Positions 1 through 8,015 of a stretch of DNA of 64,000 bases are shown piece by piece. The stretch covers positions 1 through 64,000 of the forward strand of contig NZ_KB904791.1 of NCBI RefSeq assembly GCF_000380185.1. Direction: 5' to 3'. Source of the DNA: Thiofilum flexile DSM 14609. Its GTDB lineage: Bacteria; Pseudomonadota; Gammaproteobacteria; Thiotrichales; Thiotrichaceae. The translations under genes and the position numbers were made by a program. The notes beneath the pieces are model-generated. The model worked only from the letters and a program-made list of their open reading frames with translations. It was not told the DNA's origin and did no database searches. Positions within the stretch are counted from its first letter, which is position 1; each line of letters opens with the position of its first letter.

Positions 1-24
1 GGTCATGATTTAAAGGAGTTGAAT
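1..24 (+). repeat. IS left terminal inverted repeat
   Basis: Begins GGTCATGATTTAAAGGAG and matches the reverse complement of 782-805 except for a few central and terminal bases. Confidence 0.85.
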
Positions 25-82
25 CATACACCTACATCTCTTATAGTGATCGGTTTCCCCGCAAGTTCAGAAAGGTAAGTTC

Positions 83-394
83 ATGGCTACGATAGAGGTA
101 CCCTGCCGTTATTGTAACAGTCTATTAGTGTATAAACATGGATATGCCCGCAGTGGCGAACCGCGCTATCGATGCCGTGAGTGTCTGCGTAGTTTTCAGC
201 ACACCTATCGTTACGAAGGCAACAAGCCAGAGACGCCTGAAAAGATAGTAGAGATGGCCATGAATGGCAGTGGTGTCCGCGACACCAGCCGGGTGTTGAA
301 AGTGAGTATCACGACCGTGATTGCTCACTTAAAAAAAATTAGAACCGGTAAAAGTCAATCCATTACCGATACAAGAGGTGATGGAGCACCATAA
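83..394 (+). CDS. insA: IS1-family InsA-like DNA-binding protein
   Basis: 103-residue protein with an N-terminal zinc-binding motif (CRYC near residue 8 and CRECLRSFQHTY near residue 31), followed by a helix-turn-helix-like segment (SGVRDTSRVLKVSITTVIAHL). This is the architecture of IS1 InsA, which binds the element ends and represses transposition. The frame runs through an A8 tract at 331-338 and ends at 394, overlapping the downstream insB frame. By analogy with IS1 the active enzyme would be an InsA-InsB fusion. Here the fusion needs a shift to the +1 frame (equivalent to -2), not the -1 shift of the prototype. The call is firm; whether the element is active is uncertain. Confidence 0.85.
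   Translation: MATIEVPCRYCNSLLVYKHGYARSGEPRYRCRECLRSFQHTYRYEGNKPETPEKIVEMAMNGSGVRDTSRVLKVSITTVIAHLKKIRTGKSQSITDTRGDGAP
331..338 (+). other. A8 slippery tract between insA and insB frames
   Basis: Eight consecutive A residues where the InsA frame (ending LKKI) and the InsB frame (KKLEPV) converge. One A fewer would fuse the two frames into a single continuous ORF with no recoding. With A8, expression of the fusion needs loss of one base or gain of two during transcription, or ribosomal +1 slippage. Confidence 0.6.
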
Positions 395-803
395 GGTGGA
401 ACTTATCTGTGAAATGGACGAGCAATGGTCTTATGTGGGTCACAAGAAACAAAAGCGGTGGCTATGGTATGCGTGGCAACCGCATTTAAAGACGGTGTTG
501 GCCTATGAGCTGGGAAGCCGCGCGGATAAGACCCTAAAGCGTTTATTAGCTTCCTTACAGCGCTTCAAGATTCGGCTGTTTTGCACAGATGGCTGGGAGG
601 GGTATCAACGTCTCTTACCGAAGGATAAGCACCTGATCACTAAGCGTTATACCCAGTCTATTGAGCGCCAGAATCTTAATTTTCGCACCCGTATCAAGCG
701 GTTGGCACGCAAGACGATTTGCTTTTCTAAGTCGGTGGAGATTCATGATAAGGTGATCGGGGCGTTTATTAACAGAATGTTTTTCAACTCTTCTAAATCA
801 TGA
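381..803 (+). CDS. insB: IS1-family InsB-like DDE transposase
   Basis: About 140 residues of the IS1 catalytic domain. Visible signatures are EMDEQWSYVG (first Asp), CTDGWEGYQ (second Asp), KRYTQSIERQNLN (candidate Glu) and the terminal FSKSVEIHDKVIG, all diagnostic of IS1 InsB. The ATG at 381 is preceded by an in-frame GTG. The same frame is open from 333, just inside the A-tract, where it reads KKLEPVKVNP and joins smoothly onto the InsA helix. Translation probably enters from insA rather than starting independently. The stop lies in the right inverted repeat. Confidence 0.85.
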   Translation: MEHHKVELICEMDEQWSYVGHKKQKRWLWYAWQPHLKTVLAYELGSRADKTLKRLLASLQRFKIRLFCTDGWEGYQRLLPKDKHLITKRYTQSIERQNLNFRTRIKRLARKTICFSKSVEIHDKVIGAFINRMFFNSSKS

Positions 804-805
804 CC
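782..805 (-). repeat. IS right terminal inverted repeat
   Basis: Read on the minus strand it begins GGTCATGATTTAGAAGAG, matching the left end with only a short central difference. It overlaps the last codons of the transposase frame. Confidence 0.85.
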
Positions 806-1117
806 CGTTTGCTTTGGGTGGTGCCACGGCCGCTCCGAGATGCCCTATATAGCGTTGTCGCTCGAAATCGGTACTCGTGGTTTGGAAAGGCCGATACCTG
901 TTTAATACCAACACCCGAACTCAAAGCTCGGTTCAACTATGACTGAGCTGCAAGCCAATATTAATTGGTTTACATTGTTTATTTTTGGTACTAAATTGGT
1001 AGTATAAATGGTTGTTGTGAGGAACAAAGCATGAAAGCATTTAACAAGTTCCCAGCTACAATAGCAGTGCTATACACGGGGGCGCGCTGATTATGAGAAC
1101 CATAAGGAGAGTAGCGT
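806..1117. other. Intergenic region between IS and ecotin gene
   Basis: 312 bases with no convincing gene of normal size. The first half is GC-rich and resembles degraded coding sequence. The second half is AT-rich, with a TATAAA at 1003-1008 that could be a -10 element, although no well-spaced -35 was found. A 19-codon reading frame at 1031-1090 is listed separately. No tRNA, integron attC or terminator could be supported. Confidence 0.5.
1031..1090 (+). CDS. Possible 19-residue leader peptide
   Basis: ATG at 1031 follows GAGGAACAAAGC, an acceptable ribosome-binding site, and reads MKAFNKFPATIAVLYTGAR before TGA. It ends 27 bases before the start of the ecotin gene. It could be a leader peptide, a decayed signal-peptide relic (the N-terminus is basic then hydrophobic), or chance. 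No homology is recognised. Confidence 0.2.
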   Translation: MKAFNKFPATIAVLYTGAR

Positions 1118-1630
1118 ATGATGCTGAAAAATGTGTCCATAATAGCATTGGCGACTATGGTCTGGATGACATCGGGTCTAGTTCAGGCTACTGGTTCGGC
1201 TAGAGGCAATCCCGAATCCTACCAGTATGGCATGAAGCTTTATCCGGCTGCTCCTGCTGGTTATACCCGCATGAGCATACGCCTGCCTAAACTGGCGGGC
1301 GAGGAAGAACTTCTGCTGGTCTTTAGAGCAGGAAAGCAGATGATGACGGATTGCAACTATAAATCTATCCCTCATGGAAGTTGGCGAGAACAGACGGTGC
1401 AAGGCTGGGGACTCGACTATTACACCCTAAATACCAACGGAGAGGTGGAGACAACTGTGATGGAGTGTGTTGACAAGAAAGAAGAAAAACAGATTTTTGT
1501 GCGGGCAGGCGATGTGCAGTATGTGCGCTATAACAGCCGAATGCCGATCGTAGTTTATGTACCGAAAGGCTATGAGGTACGGTACAACGTCATGGTGTCG
1601 AAATCTGAAGGAGTTGGAAGTCCGGAATAG
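1118..1630 (+). CDS. eco: Ecotin-family periplasmic serine protease inhibitor
   Basis: 170 residues: a signal peptide (about residues 1-24, cleavage after VQA) and one ecotin domain. Landmarks match E. coli ecotin in order: DCN at 78-80 and MEC at 115-117 supply the conserved disulfide, GWGLDYY lies at 96-102, and RYNSRMPIVVYVP at 137-149 is the strongly conserved secondary-site segment. Ecotins are dimeric and inhibit trypsin-fold proteases in the periplasm. Aligning on the second cysteine puts Val114 at the P1 position, where E. coli has Met84, suggesting an elastase-like target preference (inference). A good AAGGAGA site precedes the ATG at 1118 by 7 bases. A second ATG follows immediately. 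Confidence 0.88.
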   Translation: MMLKNVSIIALATMVWMTSGLVQATGSARGNPESYQYGMKLYPAAPAGYTRMSIRLPKLAGEEELLLVFRAGKQMMTDCNYKSIPHGSWREQTVQGWGLDYYTLNTNGEVETTVMECVDKKEEKQIFVRAGDVQYVRYNSRMPIVVYVPKGYEVRYNVMVSKSEGVGSPE

Positions 1631-1716
1631 AGCGCAGTGCCAAAGGAGTGTTTTGGTTATAGCTACGGGTTTGTGTACATGCCAGAATAGGGACTATTCA
1701 AAGGATAGGATATTGC

Positions 1717-3183
1717 ATGTTTGAACAAACCTTTAAGAACATTGATGATGTGCTGTGGAAAGAGGCGGGCTGTTCTTCCGAACTGGACTACACAGAACAA
1801 ACCTCTTGGATTCTGTTTCTGAAATATCTAGACGATCTGGAGCAGGAGTGGGAGCAAGAAGCCGAGCTTGCCGGTAATGATTACGACTATATCATTGAAG
1901 CACCTTATCGCTGGTCAACGTGGGCAGCACCGAAGAAAAACGGTCAGATTGACCGTGATAGTGCTATGACTGGTAATGATCTGATCCGTTTTGTTGACAG
2001 TAAACTATTCCCCTATCTGCAAAATTTTAAAGAGTTAGCCACTTCTCCTGATACGATTGAATACAAGATTGGGGAAATTTTCGGGGAGATCAAAAACCGT
2101 TTTCAGAGTGGTTACTCCTTGCGGGATGCTCTTGATCTAGTCGATCAGCTACGTTTTGGTACACAAGAAGAAAAGCATGAGTTGTCCCACCTCTATGAAA
2201 CCAAGATCAAGAATATGGGCAATGCTGGGCGCAATGGTGGCGAGTATTACACCCCGCGTCCACTGATTCGCGCCATGATCCGTGTCACCCAGCCCAAGGT
2301 GGGAGAGACGGTTTATGATGGAGCCTGCGGGTCGGCTGGCTTTTTATGCGAAACCTTTAATTATCTGCGCTACGATGAGAGCGGGAACAGTAGACCCCTT
2401 AAAACCGCTGAGCTGAATACGCTGCAAACCAGCACTCTGTATGGCAAGGAGAAAAAGAGCCTTGCCTATGTCATCGCTATCATGAACTTGATCCTGCATG
2501 GGGTGGATGCGCCCAATATTATCCACACTAATACCCTGACCGAGAATCTAGATGATGTGCAGGAGAAAGACCGCTATGACGTGATCCTTGCTAATCCTCC
2601 TTTTGGTGGTAAGGAGCGCCCGGAGATTCAACAGAATTTCCCGATCAAGACCGGAGAAACCGCGTTCTTGTTTTTGCAGCATTTCATTAAGCACCTGAAA
2701 GCCGGTGGACGGGCTGCAGTGGTGATCAAGAATACCTTTTTGTCGAATTCGGATAATGCCTCCCGTGCCTTGCGGCAGGAGCTGCTGGAGAATTGTAATC
2801 TGCATACCGTGCTGGATTGTCCGGGGGGTACGTTCATTGGGGCGGGTGTTAAGACGGTGGTGTTATTTTTCACTAAGGGCGAGCCGACGCAAAAAATCTG
2901 GTATTACCAGCTTGATCCGGGGCGGAGTATGGGTAAGACCAATCCGTTGAATGATAATGATCTGAAAGAGTTTGTTGAGTTACAGGCCAGTTTTGCTGAT
3001 TCGGATAGGTCGTGGTCGGTGAGTAGGGCGGAGGTGGATCAGGCTACTTTTGATTTGTCTGTTAAGAACCCTAATAAGGGAGAGGAAGCACCGCTGCGTG
3101 AGCCATCCGAGATTCTGGATGAGATTGCTGCTCTTGATGCGGAGAGTGCTGAGATTCTTGAGACGATTAGGGGGCTGTTGTGA
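1717..3183 (+). CDS. hsdM: Type I restriction-modification DNA methyltransferase subunit HsdM
   Basis: 488 residues. An N-terminal HsdM helical domain (about 1-140, starting FKNIDDVLWKEAG) is followed by an N6-adenine methyltransferase domain. The AdoMet-binding motif VYDGACGSAGF begins at residue 199 and catalytic motif IV, NPPFGG, at residue 293. GRNGGEYYTPRPL, the usual entry to the Mtase domain, lies just upstream. The protein methylates adenine in the site chosen by HsdS and forms the core of the M2S modification complex. AGGATAGG lies upstream of the ATG. Its stop codon overlaps the hsdS start by one base, so the genes are translationally coupled. Confidence 0.95.
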   Translation: MFEQTFKNIDDVLWKEAGCSSELDYTEQTSWILFLKYLDDLEQEWEQEAELAGNDYDYIIEAPYRWSTWAAPKKNGQIDRDSAMTGNDLIRFVDSKLFPYLQNFKELATSPDTIEYKIGEIFGEIKNRFQSGYSLRDALDLVDQLRFGTQEEKHELSHLYETKIKNMGNAGRNGGEYYTPRPLIRAMIRVTQPKVGETVYDGACGSAGFLCETFNYLRYDESGNSRPLKTAELNTLQTSTLYGKEKKSLAYVIAIMNLILHGVDAPNIIHTNTLTENLDDVQEKDRYDVILANPPFGGKERPEIQQNFPIKTGETAFLFLQHFIKHLKAGGRAAVVIKNTFLSNSDNASRALRQELLENCNLHTVLDCPGGTFIGAGVKTVVLFFTKGEPTQKIWYYQLDPGRSMGKTNPLNDNDLKEFVELQASFADSDRSWSVSRAEVDQATFDLSVKNPNKGEEAPLREPSEILDEIAALDAESAEILETIRGLL

Positions 3184-4460
3184 TGGAAAAAACACCAGAT
3201 TATCAGAGGGTTGTTGTGATTAATCAATCCTCGCATTGGAAATCTGCAAAATTAGGTGATGTGGCCTATTTAGCGGGGCGTATTGGATGGAAAGGATTGA
3301 CGGCAAAAGAATATACAGATGCTGGCCCTCTTTTTTTGTCTGTCCATTCTCTGAATTATGGGGATTATGTTGATTGCCGAGATGCTTTTCATATTAGTCA
3401 GGCTCGGTATGATGAAAGCCCTGAAATCATGCTGCAAAAAAATGATGTCCTAATATGCAAAGATGGTGCTGGAATTGGAAAGGTTGGCATTGTTAAGGAT
3501 TTACCAGCTCTTGCAACAATAAATTCATCCTTGCTTTTGATTAGATCGGGAGACGCAGTTAATGCTAAATATCTCTACTATGTACTTTTAAGCCCCTATT
3601 TTCAGCGTATTGTGCAGTCACGATTGGAAGGTGCAACTACTCCTCACCTATATCAGAGAGATATTAAAGAGTTTCCTATTCATTACCCCCCTCTCCCCGA
3701 ACAAAAACGTATTGTCGCCATTCTCGATGAAGCCTTTGCAGGCATCAGCCAAGCGGTTGCCAATGCCGAGAAGAACCTTGCCAATGCCCGTGAGTTGTTT
3801 GATAGCTATTTGAATGAGGTGCTTACACGTAAAGAGGAAGGGTGGGGACAAGAGATTCTGTCTAATATCTGTACAGTTAAAGATGGAACTCATGATTCGC
3901 CTAAGTATGTTCAGCAAGGTATTCCTTTTATAACTCAGAAAAATATTAAGGATGATGGGCTAAATTTTGATGATGTTCGACTTATTTCAGCGAGTGATCA
4001 TAATAACTTTTACCGGAGATCAGATGTCGCAAAGGGTGATATTCTAATATCAATGATAGGTGTTAACCGTGGAATGCCCTGTTTAGTGGATGATGATCGG
4101 GTTTTTAGTATAAAGAATGTTGGATTGATTAAAAGTAGTGATAGTATAAATATGAATTTTCTACTTTTTTATTTAAAATCCAGTCTGGCCAGAAAATATG
4201 TTGAGATTTCATCTAATGGTGGAGCACAACCATTTATTGGTTTAACCAAGCTACGGAGCTTTCCCATTCTGATAGCTCCAAAACCTGCTCAGAATAAGAT
4301 TGTTGATACTTTAAATGCTATTCAAGGTGAGATTCGAGTTCTTGAAAGCATTTACCAGCGCAAACTAACAGCCCTAGTCGAGTTAAAACAAACTATCCTG
4401 CAAAAAGCCTTTACTGGAGAGCTGACCGCCGATTGGGTTGAAAAAGAGGTAGCCACATGA
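3183..4460 (+). CDS. hsdS: Type I restriction-modification specificity subunit HsdS
   Basis: About 425 residues with two target-recognition domains. Each is followed by a conserved helical spacer: LPEQKRIVAILDEAFAGI near residues 175-192 and NKIVDTLNAIQGEIRV near 370-385. The C-terminus LVELKQTILQKAFTGEL is typical of HsdS. The two TRDs set a bipartite DNA target that cannot be read from sequence alone. The ATG at 3183 overlaps the hsdM stop (an in-frame GTG lies just before), and the gene ends in an ATGA overlap with hsdR. The TRDs are more AT-rich than the flanking subunits, consistent with the known exchange of specificity domains. Confidence 0.95.
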   Translation: MEKTPDYQRVVVINQSSHWKSAKLGDVAYLAGRIGWKGLTAKEYTDAGPLFLSVHSLNYGDYVDCRDAFHISQARYDESPEIMLQKNDVLICKDGAGIGKVGIVKDLPALATINSSLLLIRSGDAVNAKYLYYVLLSPYFQRIVQSRLEGATTPHLYQRDIKEFPIHYPPLPEQKRIVAILDEAFAGISQAVANAEKNLANARELFDSYLNEVLTRKEEGWGQEILSNICTVKDGTHDSPKYVQQGIPFITQKNIKDDGLNFDDVRLISASDHNNFYRRSDVAKGDILISMIGVNRGMPCLVDDDRVFSIKNVGLIKSSDSINMNFLLFYLKSSLARKYVEISSNGGAQPFIGLTKLRSFPILIAPKPAQNKIVDTLNAIQGEIRVLESIYQRKLTALVELKQTILQKAFTGELTADWVEKEVAT

Positions 4461-6862
4461 CCATAGAACGTGACCTCAACGAAGCCAACACCCGTGCCGA
4501 ATACATCGAAGAACACTTAAAAGCCGCACACTGGGGCGAACGCCTCACCCCAAAATCACGTATAGACCGCGAACACAGCATTTCCGTCGGCAAACTAGTC
4601 GGGGGCGGCAAACGCGGTGAAGCCAAAGCCGCCGACTTTGTACTGCTCTACAAAGGCAAAAAACTAGCGGTTATTGAAGCCAAACGAGTACGCCTACACG
4701 CCACCGAAGGCGTACAACAGGCAAAAGACTACGCGGCATTACTCAACATCCGCTTTGCTTACGCCACCAATGGCAAACAAATCTGGCGTATTGACAGGCA
4801 AACCGGAGCCGAGGGCTATGTCGAGCGCTACCCGACCCCAGATGAACTCTGGAGCGCTACCTATACCCAGCCCAGCAACTGGCGTGACCGCTTCGCTACC
4901 ATCCCGTTTGAAGACAAAAGCGGTACTTGGCAACCGCGCTACTACCAGCACAACGCCATTGAAGCCACACTAGAAGCCATTATCAGCGGCAAAGATCGTA
5001 TCCTATTGACCCTAGCCACTGGCACTGGCAAAACCGCCATCGCCTTTCAGATTGCTTGGAAACTCTTTCACAGCCGCTGGAACGTCAAGCACTGGCACGG
5101 TGATGCCAGCGTCGACCGCCAGCCGCGCATCCTATTTCTAGCTGACCGCAATATTCTGGCGAATCAGGCCTACAATGCCTTTTCCCCTTTTCCAGAGGAT
5201 GCCATGGTGCGAATTTCCCCTGAAGCCATTAGCAAGAAAAAAACGGTTCCCAAAAATGGCAATCTGTTTTTTACCATCTTCCAGACCTTCATGAGCGGGA
5301 AAAAGGATGCTGATGGCAACCCGACTCCCAGTTTTGGCGACTATCCGCCGGACTTTTTTGATCTCATCATTATTGACGAATGCCATAGAGGCGGAGCCAA
5401 TGATGAAGGCAATTGGCGCAAGATCATGGAGTATTTTGCTCCAGCGGTACAATTAGGTCTAACCGCGACCCCGAAGCGGGCGGGTAATGTAGATACCTAC
5501 AAATATTTCGGCGAGCCAGTCTATACCTATGCCCTCAAGGATGGCATTAATGATGGCTTCCTCACTCCGTTTCGCATTCGCCGCATTGTCAGCACCCTAG
5601 ATGAATACACCTATGGCTCGGATGATGAAGTATTAGAAGGCGAAGTGGAGGAGGGCAGGGTTTACAAAGAAGCCGAGATAAACCGTCTCATTGAGATTGA
5701 CGAGCGGGAACAGCACCGAGTTAAAACCTTCATGGATATGATCGACCAACGTGAAAAGACGCTGGTATTCTGCGCCACTCAAGAGCATGCGCTGGCTGTG
5801 CGTAACCTGATTAACCAGATAAAGCTCAACAAACATCCGAACTATTGCGTCCGAGTCGCCGCACGAGATGGAGAAGAAGGGGAGCGACAGCTGCGCGAAT
5901 TCCAGAACAATGAAAAGACCATCCCCACTATCCTGACCACCTCGCGTAAACTATCCACTGGGGTAGATGCTCGCAATGTGCGCAATATTGTACTGATGCG
6001 TCCGGTCACTTCTATTATTGAGTTCAAGCAGATTGTGGGGCGTGGTACGCGCTTGTTTGACCAAAAGGACTACTTCACCCTCTATGACTTTGTGAAAGCC
6101 TATGAACATTTCAATGATCCAGAGTGGGACGGTGAGCCAGAACCCTGTCCGGTCTGTCAGCAGTCGGTGTGTAGCTGTGAACCTAAGCCCAAGCCAACTC
6201 CCAAACCCTGCCCTCAGTGCCACCAAAGCCCGTGCATCTGCGAACCAGAGGCTTGTCAGGTATGTGGGGAAATACCCTGTAACTGCTTAGTGCAGAAAAA
6301 AATCCGCATCAAGCTAGGCAATCGCACCATTGAAAACCTGATTGCTACCGAGTTTTTGGGTGAGGATGGTAAACCGATTTCGATGCAGGATTATTTGCGA
6401 CAGTTCTATGACAGCCTGCCGGAGTTCTTTAAGGATGAGGATCAGCTCCGTGCGCTTTGGAGTCAGCCAGAGACTCGTCAAGGTTTGCTGAATGGTTTAC
6501 AGGCTAAGGGATATAGCTTAGAGCAACTTAAGTTGATTGCTCAGGCTATCAATGCCACCAATAGTGACCTGTTTGATGTGTTAGCACATATAGCCTTTTC
6601 TTTGCCGACCAAAAGTCGAGAGCAGCGGGTGGCAGAACGTAAAGCGGCTATTAGTCGGGGGTATAATTACCAGCAACGCGACTTTATTAACTTTGTGCTG
6701 AGCCACTATATCGATGAAGGTGTGGGCGAGCTGGCAGACGATAAACTAAAAACGTTTATTGAGCTGAAATACCAAGGCGTACGTGATATGCCAGACGAGC
6801 TAGGGAAAGTTGCCGGAGTTAGGCAATTGTTTCTGGATGTTCAGCAGCGTTTATACCAGTGA
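4457..6862 (+). CDS. hsdR: Type I restriction endonuclease subunit HsdR with triple cysteine-cluster insert
   Basis: 801 residues, EcoEI-like R subunit. The N-terminal PD-(D/E)xK nuclease has Asp60 and Glu74-Ala-Lys76. The SF2 translocase follows: Walker A ATGTGKT at 187-193, DECH at 307-310, TATPKR at 336. An EcoEI_R_C-type domain fills the C-terminus. Between helicase and C-terminal domain, residues 564-610 hold three consecutive motifs of identical spacing, C-x2-C-x4-C-x-C (CPVC..CSC, CPQC..CIC, CQVC..CNC), separated by Pro/Lys/Glu linkers. They look metal-binding, although that is inference. The gene starts inside the hsdS stop (ATGA). The protein cleaves unmethylated DNA after ATP-driven translocation in complex with HsdM and HsdS. 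Confidence 0.95.
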   Translation: MTIERDLNEANTRAEYIEEHLKAAHWGERLTPKSRIDREHSISVGKLVGGGKRGEAKAADFVLLYKGKKLAVIEAKRVRLHATEGVQQAKDYAALLNIRFAYATNGKQIWRIDRQTGAEGYVERYPTPDELWSATYTQPSNWRDRFATIPFEDKSGTWQPRYYQHNAIEATLEAIISGKDRILLTLATGTGKTAIAFQIAWKLFHSRWNVKHWHGDASVDRQPRILFLADRNILANQAYNAFSPFPEDAMVRISPEAISKKKTVPKNGNLFFTIFQTFMSGKKDADGNPTPSFGDYPPDFFDLIIIDECHRGGANDEGNWRKIMEYFAPAVQLGLTATPKRAGNVDTYKYFGEPVYTYALKDGINDGFLTPFRIRRIVSTLDEYTYGSDDEVLEGEVEEGRVYKEAEINRLIEIDEREQHRVKTFMDMIDQREKTLVFCATQEHALAVRNLINQIKLNKHPNYCVRVAARDGEEGERQLREFQNNEKTIPTILTTSRKLSTGVDARNVRNIVLMRPVTSIIEFKQIVGRGTRLFDQKDYFTLYDFVKAYEHFNDPEWDGEPEPCPVCQQSVCSCEPKPKPTPKPCPQCHQSPCICEPEACQVCGEIPCNCLVQKKIRIKLGNRTIENLIATEFLGEDGKPISMQDYLRQFYDSLPEFFKDEDQLRALWSQPETRQGLLNGLQAKGYSLEQLKLIAQAINATNSDLFDVLAHIAFSLPTKSREQRVAERKAAISRGYNYQQRDFINFVLSHYIDEGVGELADDKLKTFIELKYQGVRDMPDELGKVAGVRQLFLDVQQRLYQ

Positions 6863-6926
6863 GAGCGTGGGAACCTCCCTGCCTTGCGCCATCATACCAG
6901 CACAAGGCAGTTGGCATGTTTACGCG

Positions 6927-7721
6927 CTAATTTGCCGTATCTGCTAATAAGCGGAAGGTGAAAACCCGTGTCCCTTTATAATCAAATAGGGTTAGTTTTT
7001 TGCCTAAACGCTGATAAGAGCGTACGCGTTGCCAAGCCGCTAAAAAGGCTTGTTCTTCTTTCATGACTCGGTCTGGTGTATGGCACATTTTGCGTGTGCT
7101 ACCCATTTTATCGACCTGCAGAGTGCCTTGGCTCGGATCGATTTTATAGCTCGCCCGATAGTGATTACAGCCTGCAAACCCACTGAGCTGCCCTTGTTTA
7201 TCAAAAGCGGCGGTCATCCGTGCTGAATTGACACTGGTTACTAAGGCATTACCGGAATTATAGGAGGCGACTTTCCATTGGGTATTGGGTAATTCGGTGA
7301 GTGGCTTACTAAAGCGGGCCAGCATTCTACCTTTTTTATCGAGTAAAGTGAGTTCTTTAGCCGTCATTTGATAATGGGTGGTGCGCTGTAGGACTTGTTG
7401 AAAATCTTGCGATAGATTTTCGGCTTTTGGTAGGCAAGCCATGCGAGTAGTCGCCATGCGCTGGGTATTAATAGTTAAGGTCGAGCGCTGCTCATTGTGC
7501 TGATAGCCGCTATGAAAACTATTACAACCATTAAAACCGTAAACCATGCCATGATTAAAGCCGAGTGTTAACGGGAGCCTGAGTTGCGGCAAGGATTGCG
7601 CTTGAGAAGGATTGAGTTGGATGAGTTCCCAATCGGTTTGCTCTAATGAAGTAGCGTGAGCAGTATGGATAGCACCTACAAGTAGCAAACTAACTGTTAA
7701 TAATTTTTTAAAATTTTTCAT
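6927..7721 (-). CDS. Secreted protein with two META (HslJ-like) domains
   Basis: 264 residues: signal peptide (about 1-23, cleavage near AHA-TS) followed by two tandem META domains. The first begins QTDWELIQL and contains GFNGCNSFHSGY. The second begins NTQWKVASY and contains FAGCNHYRASY. Single-domain relatives include the heat-inducible lipoprotein HslJ of E. coli. The paired domains each end with an LTLLDKKGRMLARF- or LTLFDYKGTRVFTF-like strand, so the protein looks like an internal duplication. No lipobox is present, so it is probably periplasmic. The gene stands alone on the minus strand, convergent with hsdR. Function unknown. Confidence 0.8.
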   Translation of the reverse strand: MKNFKKLLTVSLLLVGAIHTAHATSLEQTDWELIQLNPSQAQSLPQLRLPLTLGFNHGMVYGFNGCNSFHSGYQHNEQRSTLTINTQRMATTRMACLPKAENLSQDFQQVLQRTTHYQMTAKELTLLDKKGRMLARFSKPLTELPNTQWKVASYNSGNALVTSVNSARMTAAFDKQGQLSGFAGCNHYRASYKIDPSQGTLQVDKMGSTRKMCHTPDRVMKEEQAFLAAWQRVRSYQRLGKKLTLFDYKGTRVFTFRLLADTAN

Positions 7722-7776
7722 TTAGTTATCCTATTTCAAAGTAAAAGACGGCTGAAGTAGCTAACAAAAACTAACT

Positions 7777-7867
7777 GCATCTTGCTGTAGCAGTCTGCTG
7801 AATAGGGATGCCAACTTATAGCGTATAAGGACGTATTTTTTTTACAACAGCCATGCAAGGAAGATGC
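7777..7867 (+). repeat. Degenerate copy of the dispersed hairpin repeat
   Basis: Contains a core similar to the repeats at 12.4, 15.8 and 49.6 kb (GCAGTCTG...GGGATGCC...TAGCGTATAAGGACGTATT). The outer arms GCATCTT and AAGATGC are complementary. The inner pairing is imperfect and the right side carries a T-rich insertion. It lies upstream of the META-domain gene. Confidence 0.55.
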
Positions 7868-7962
7868 GATTATTTTTTGTGACTTAGAAATAATGACTTT
7901 AGTCAATCTAGGTAAAAAAAGTGAAAAAACTTGATGAGTAGCAAGATTGAGTAGGCCTGAAA

Positions 7963-7995
7963 AAACACTCTCTTAGCTAAGAGTAGAGAGTGTTT
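7963..7995 (-). terminator. Rho-independent terminator of the yqhA-like gene
   Basis: The perfect 11-bp stem AAACACTCTCT / AGAGAGTGTTT is followed on the minus strand by a run of T residues. It sits 20 bases past the stop of the minus-strand gene at 8016-8660. Confidence 0.8.
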
Positions 7996-8015
7996 CTGCG
8001 TAGGCGTCTTAGTGA

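Larger units (their letters stand above)
1..805 (+). mobile_element. Complete IS1-family insertion sequence
   Basis: The element is bounded by near-perfect 24-bp terminal inverted repeats, both starting GGTCATGATTTA when read inward. It contains an InsA-like zinc-finger reading frame and an InsB-like DDE transposase frame. The 805-bp length fits IS1 (768 bp in the prototype). The left end lies exactly on base 1 of the window, so the left target-site duplication cannot be seen and insertion age cannot be judged. The insB stop codon lies inside the right repeat, as is usual for compact elements of this family. Confidence 0.9.

Noticed and set aside
806-1117. Integron attC or tRNA remnant next to the IS
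   Set aside because: GTTCAAC-like and AACAAG-like words occur, but no paired R/L boxes, cloverleaf or cassette boundary could be drawn.
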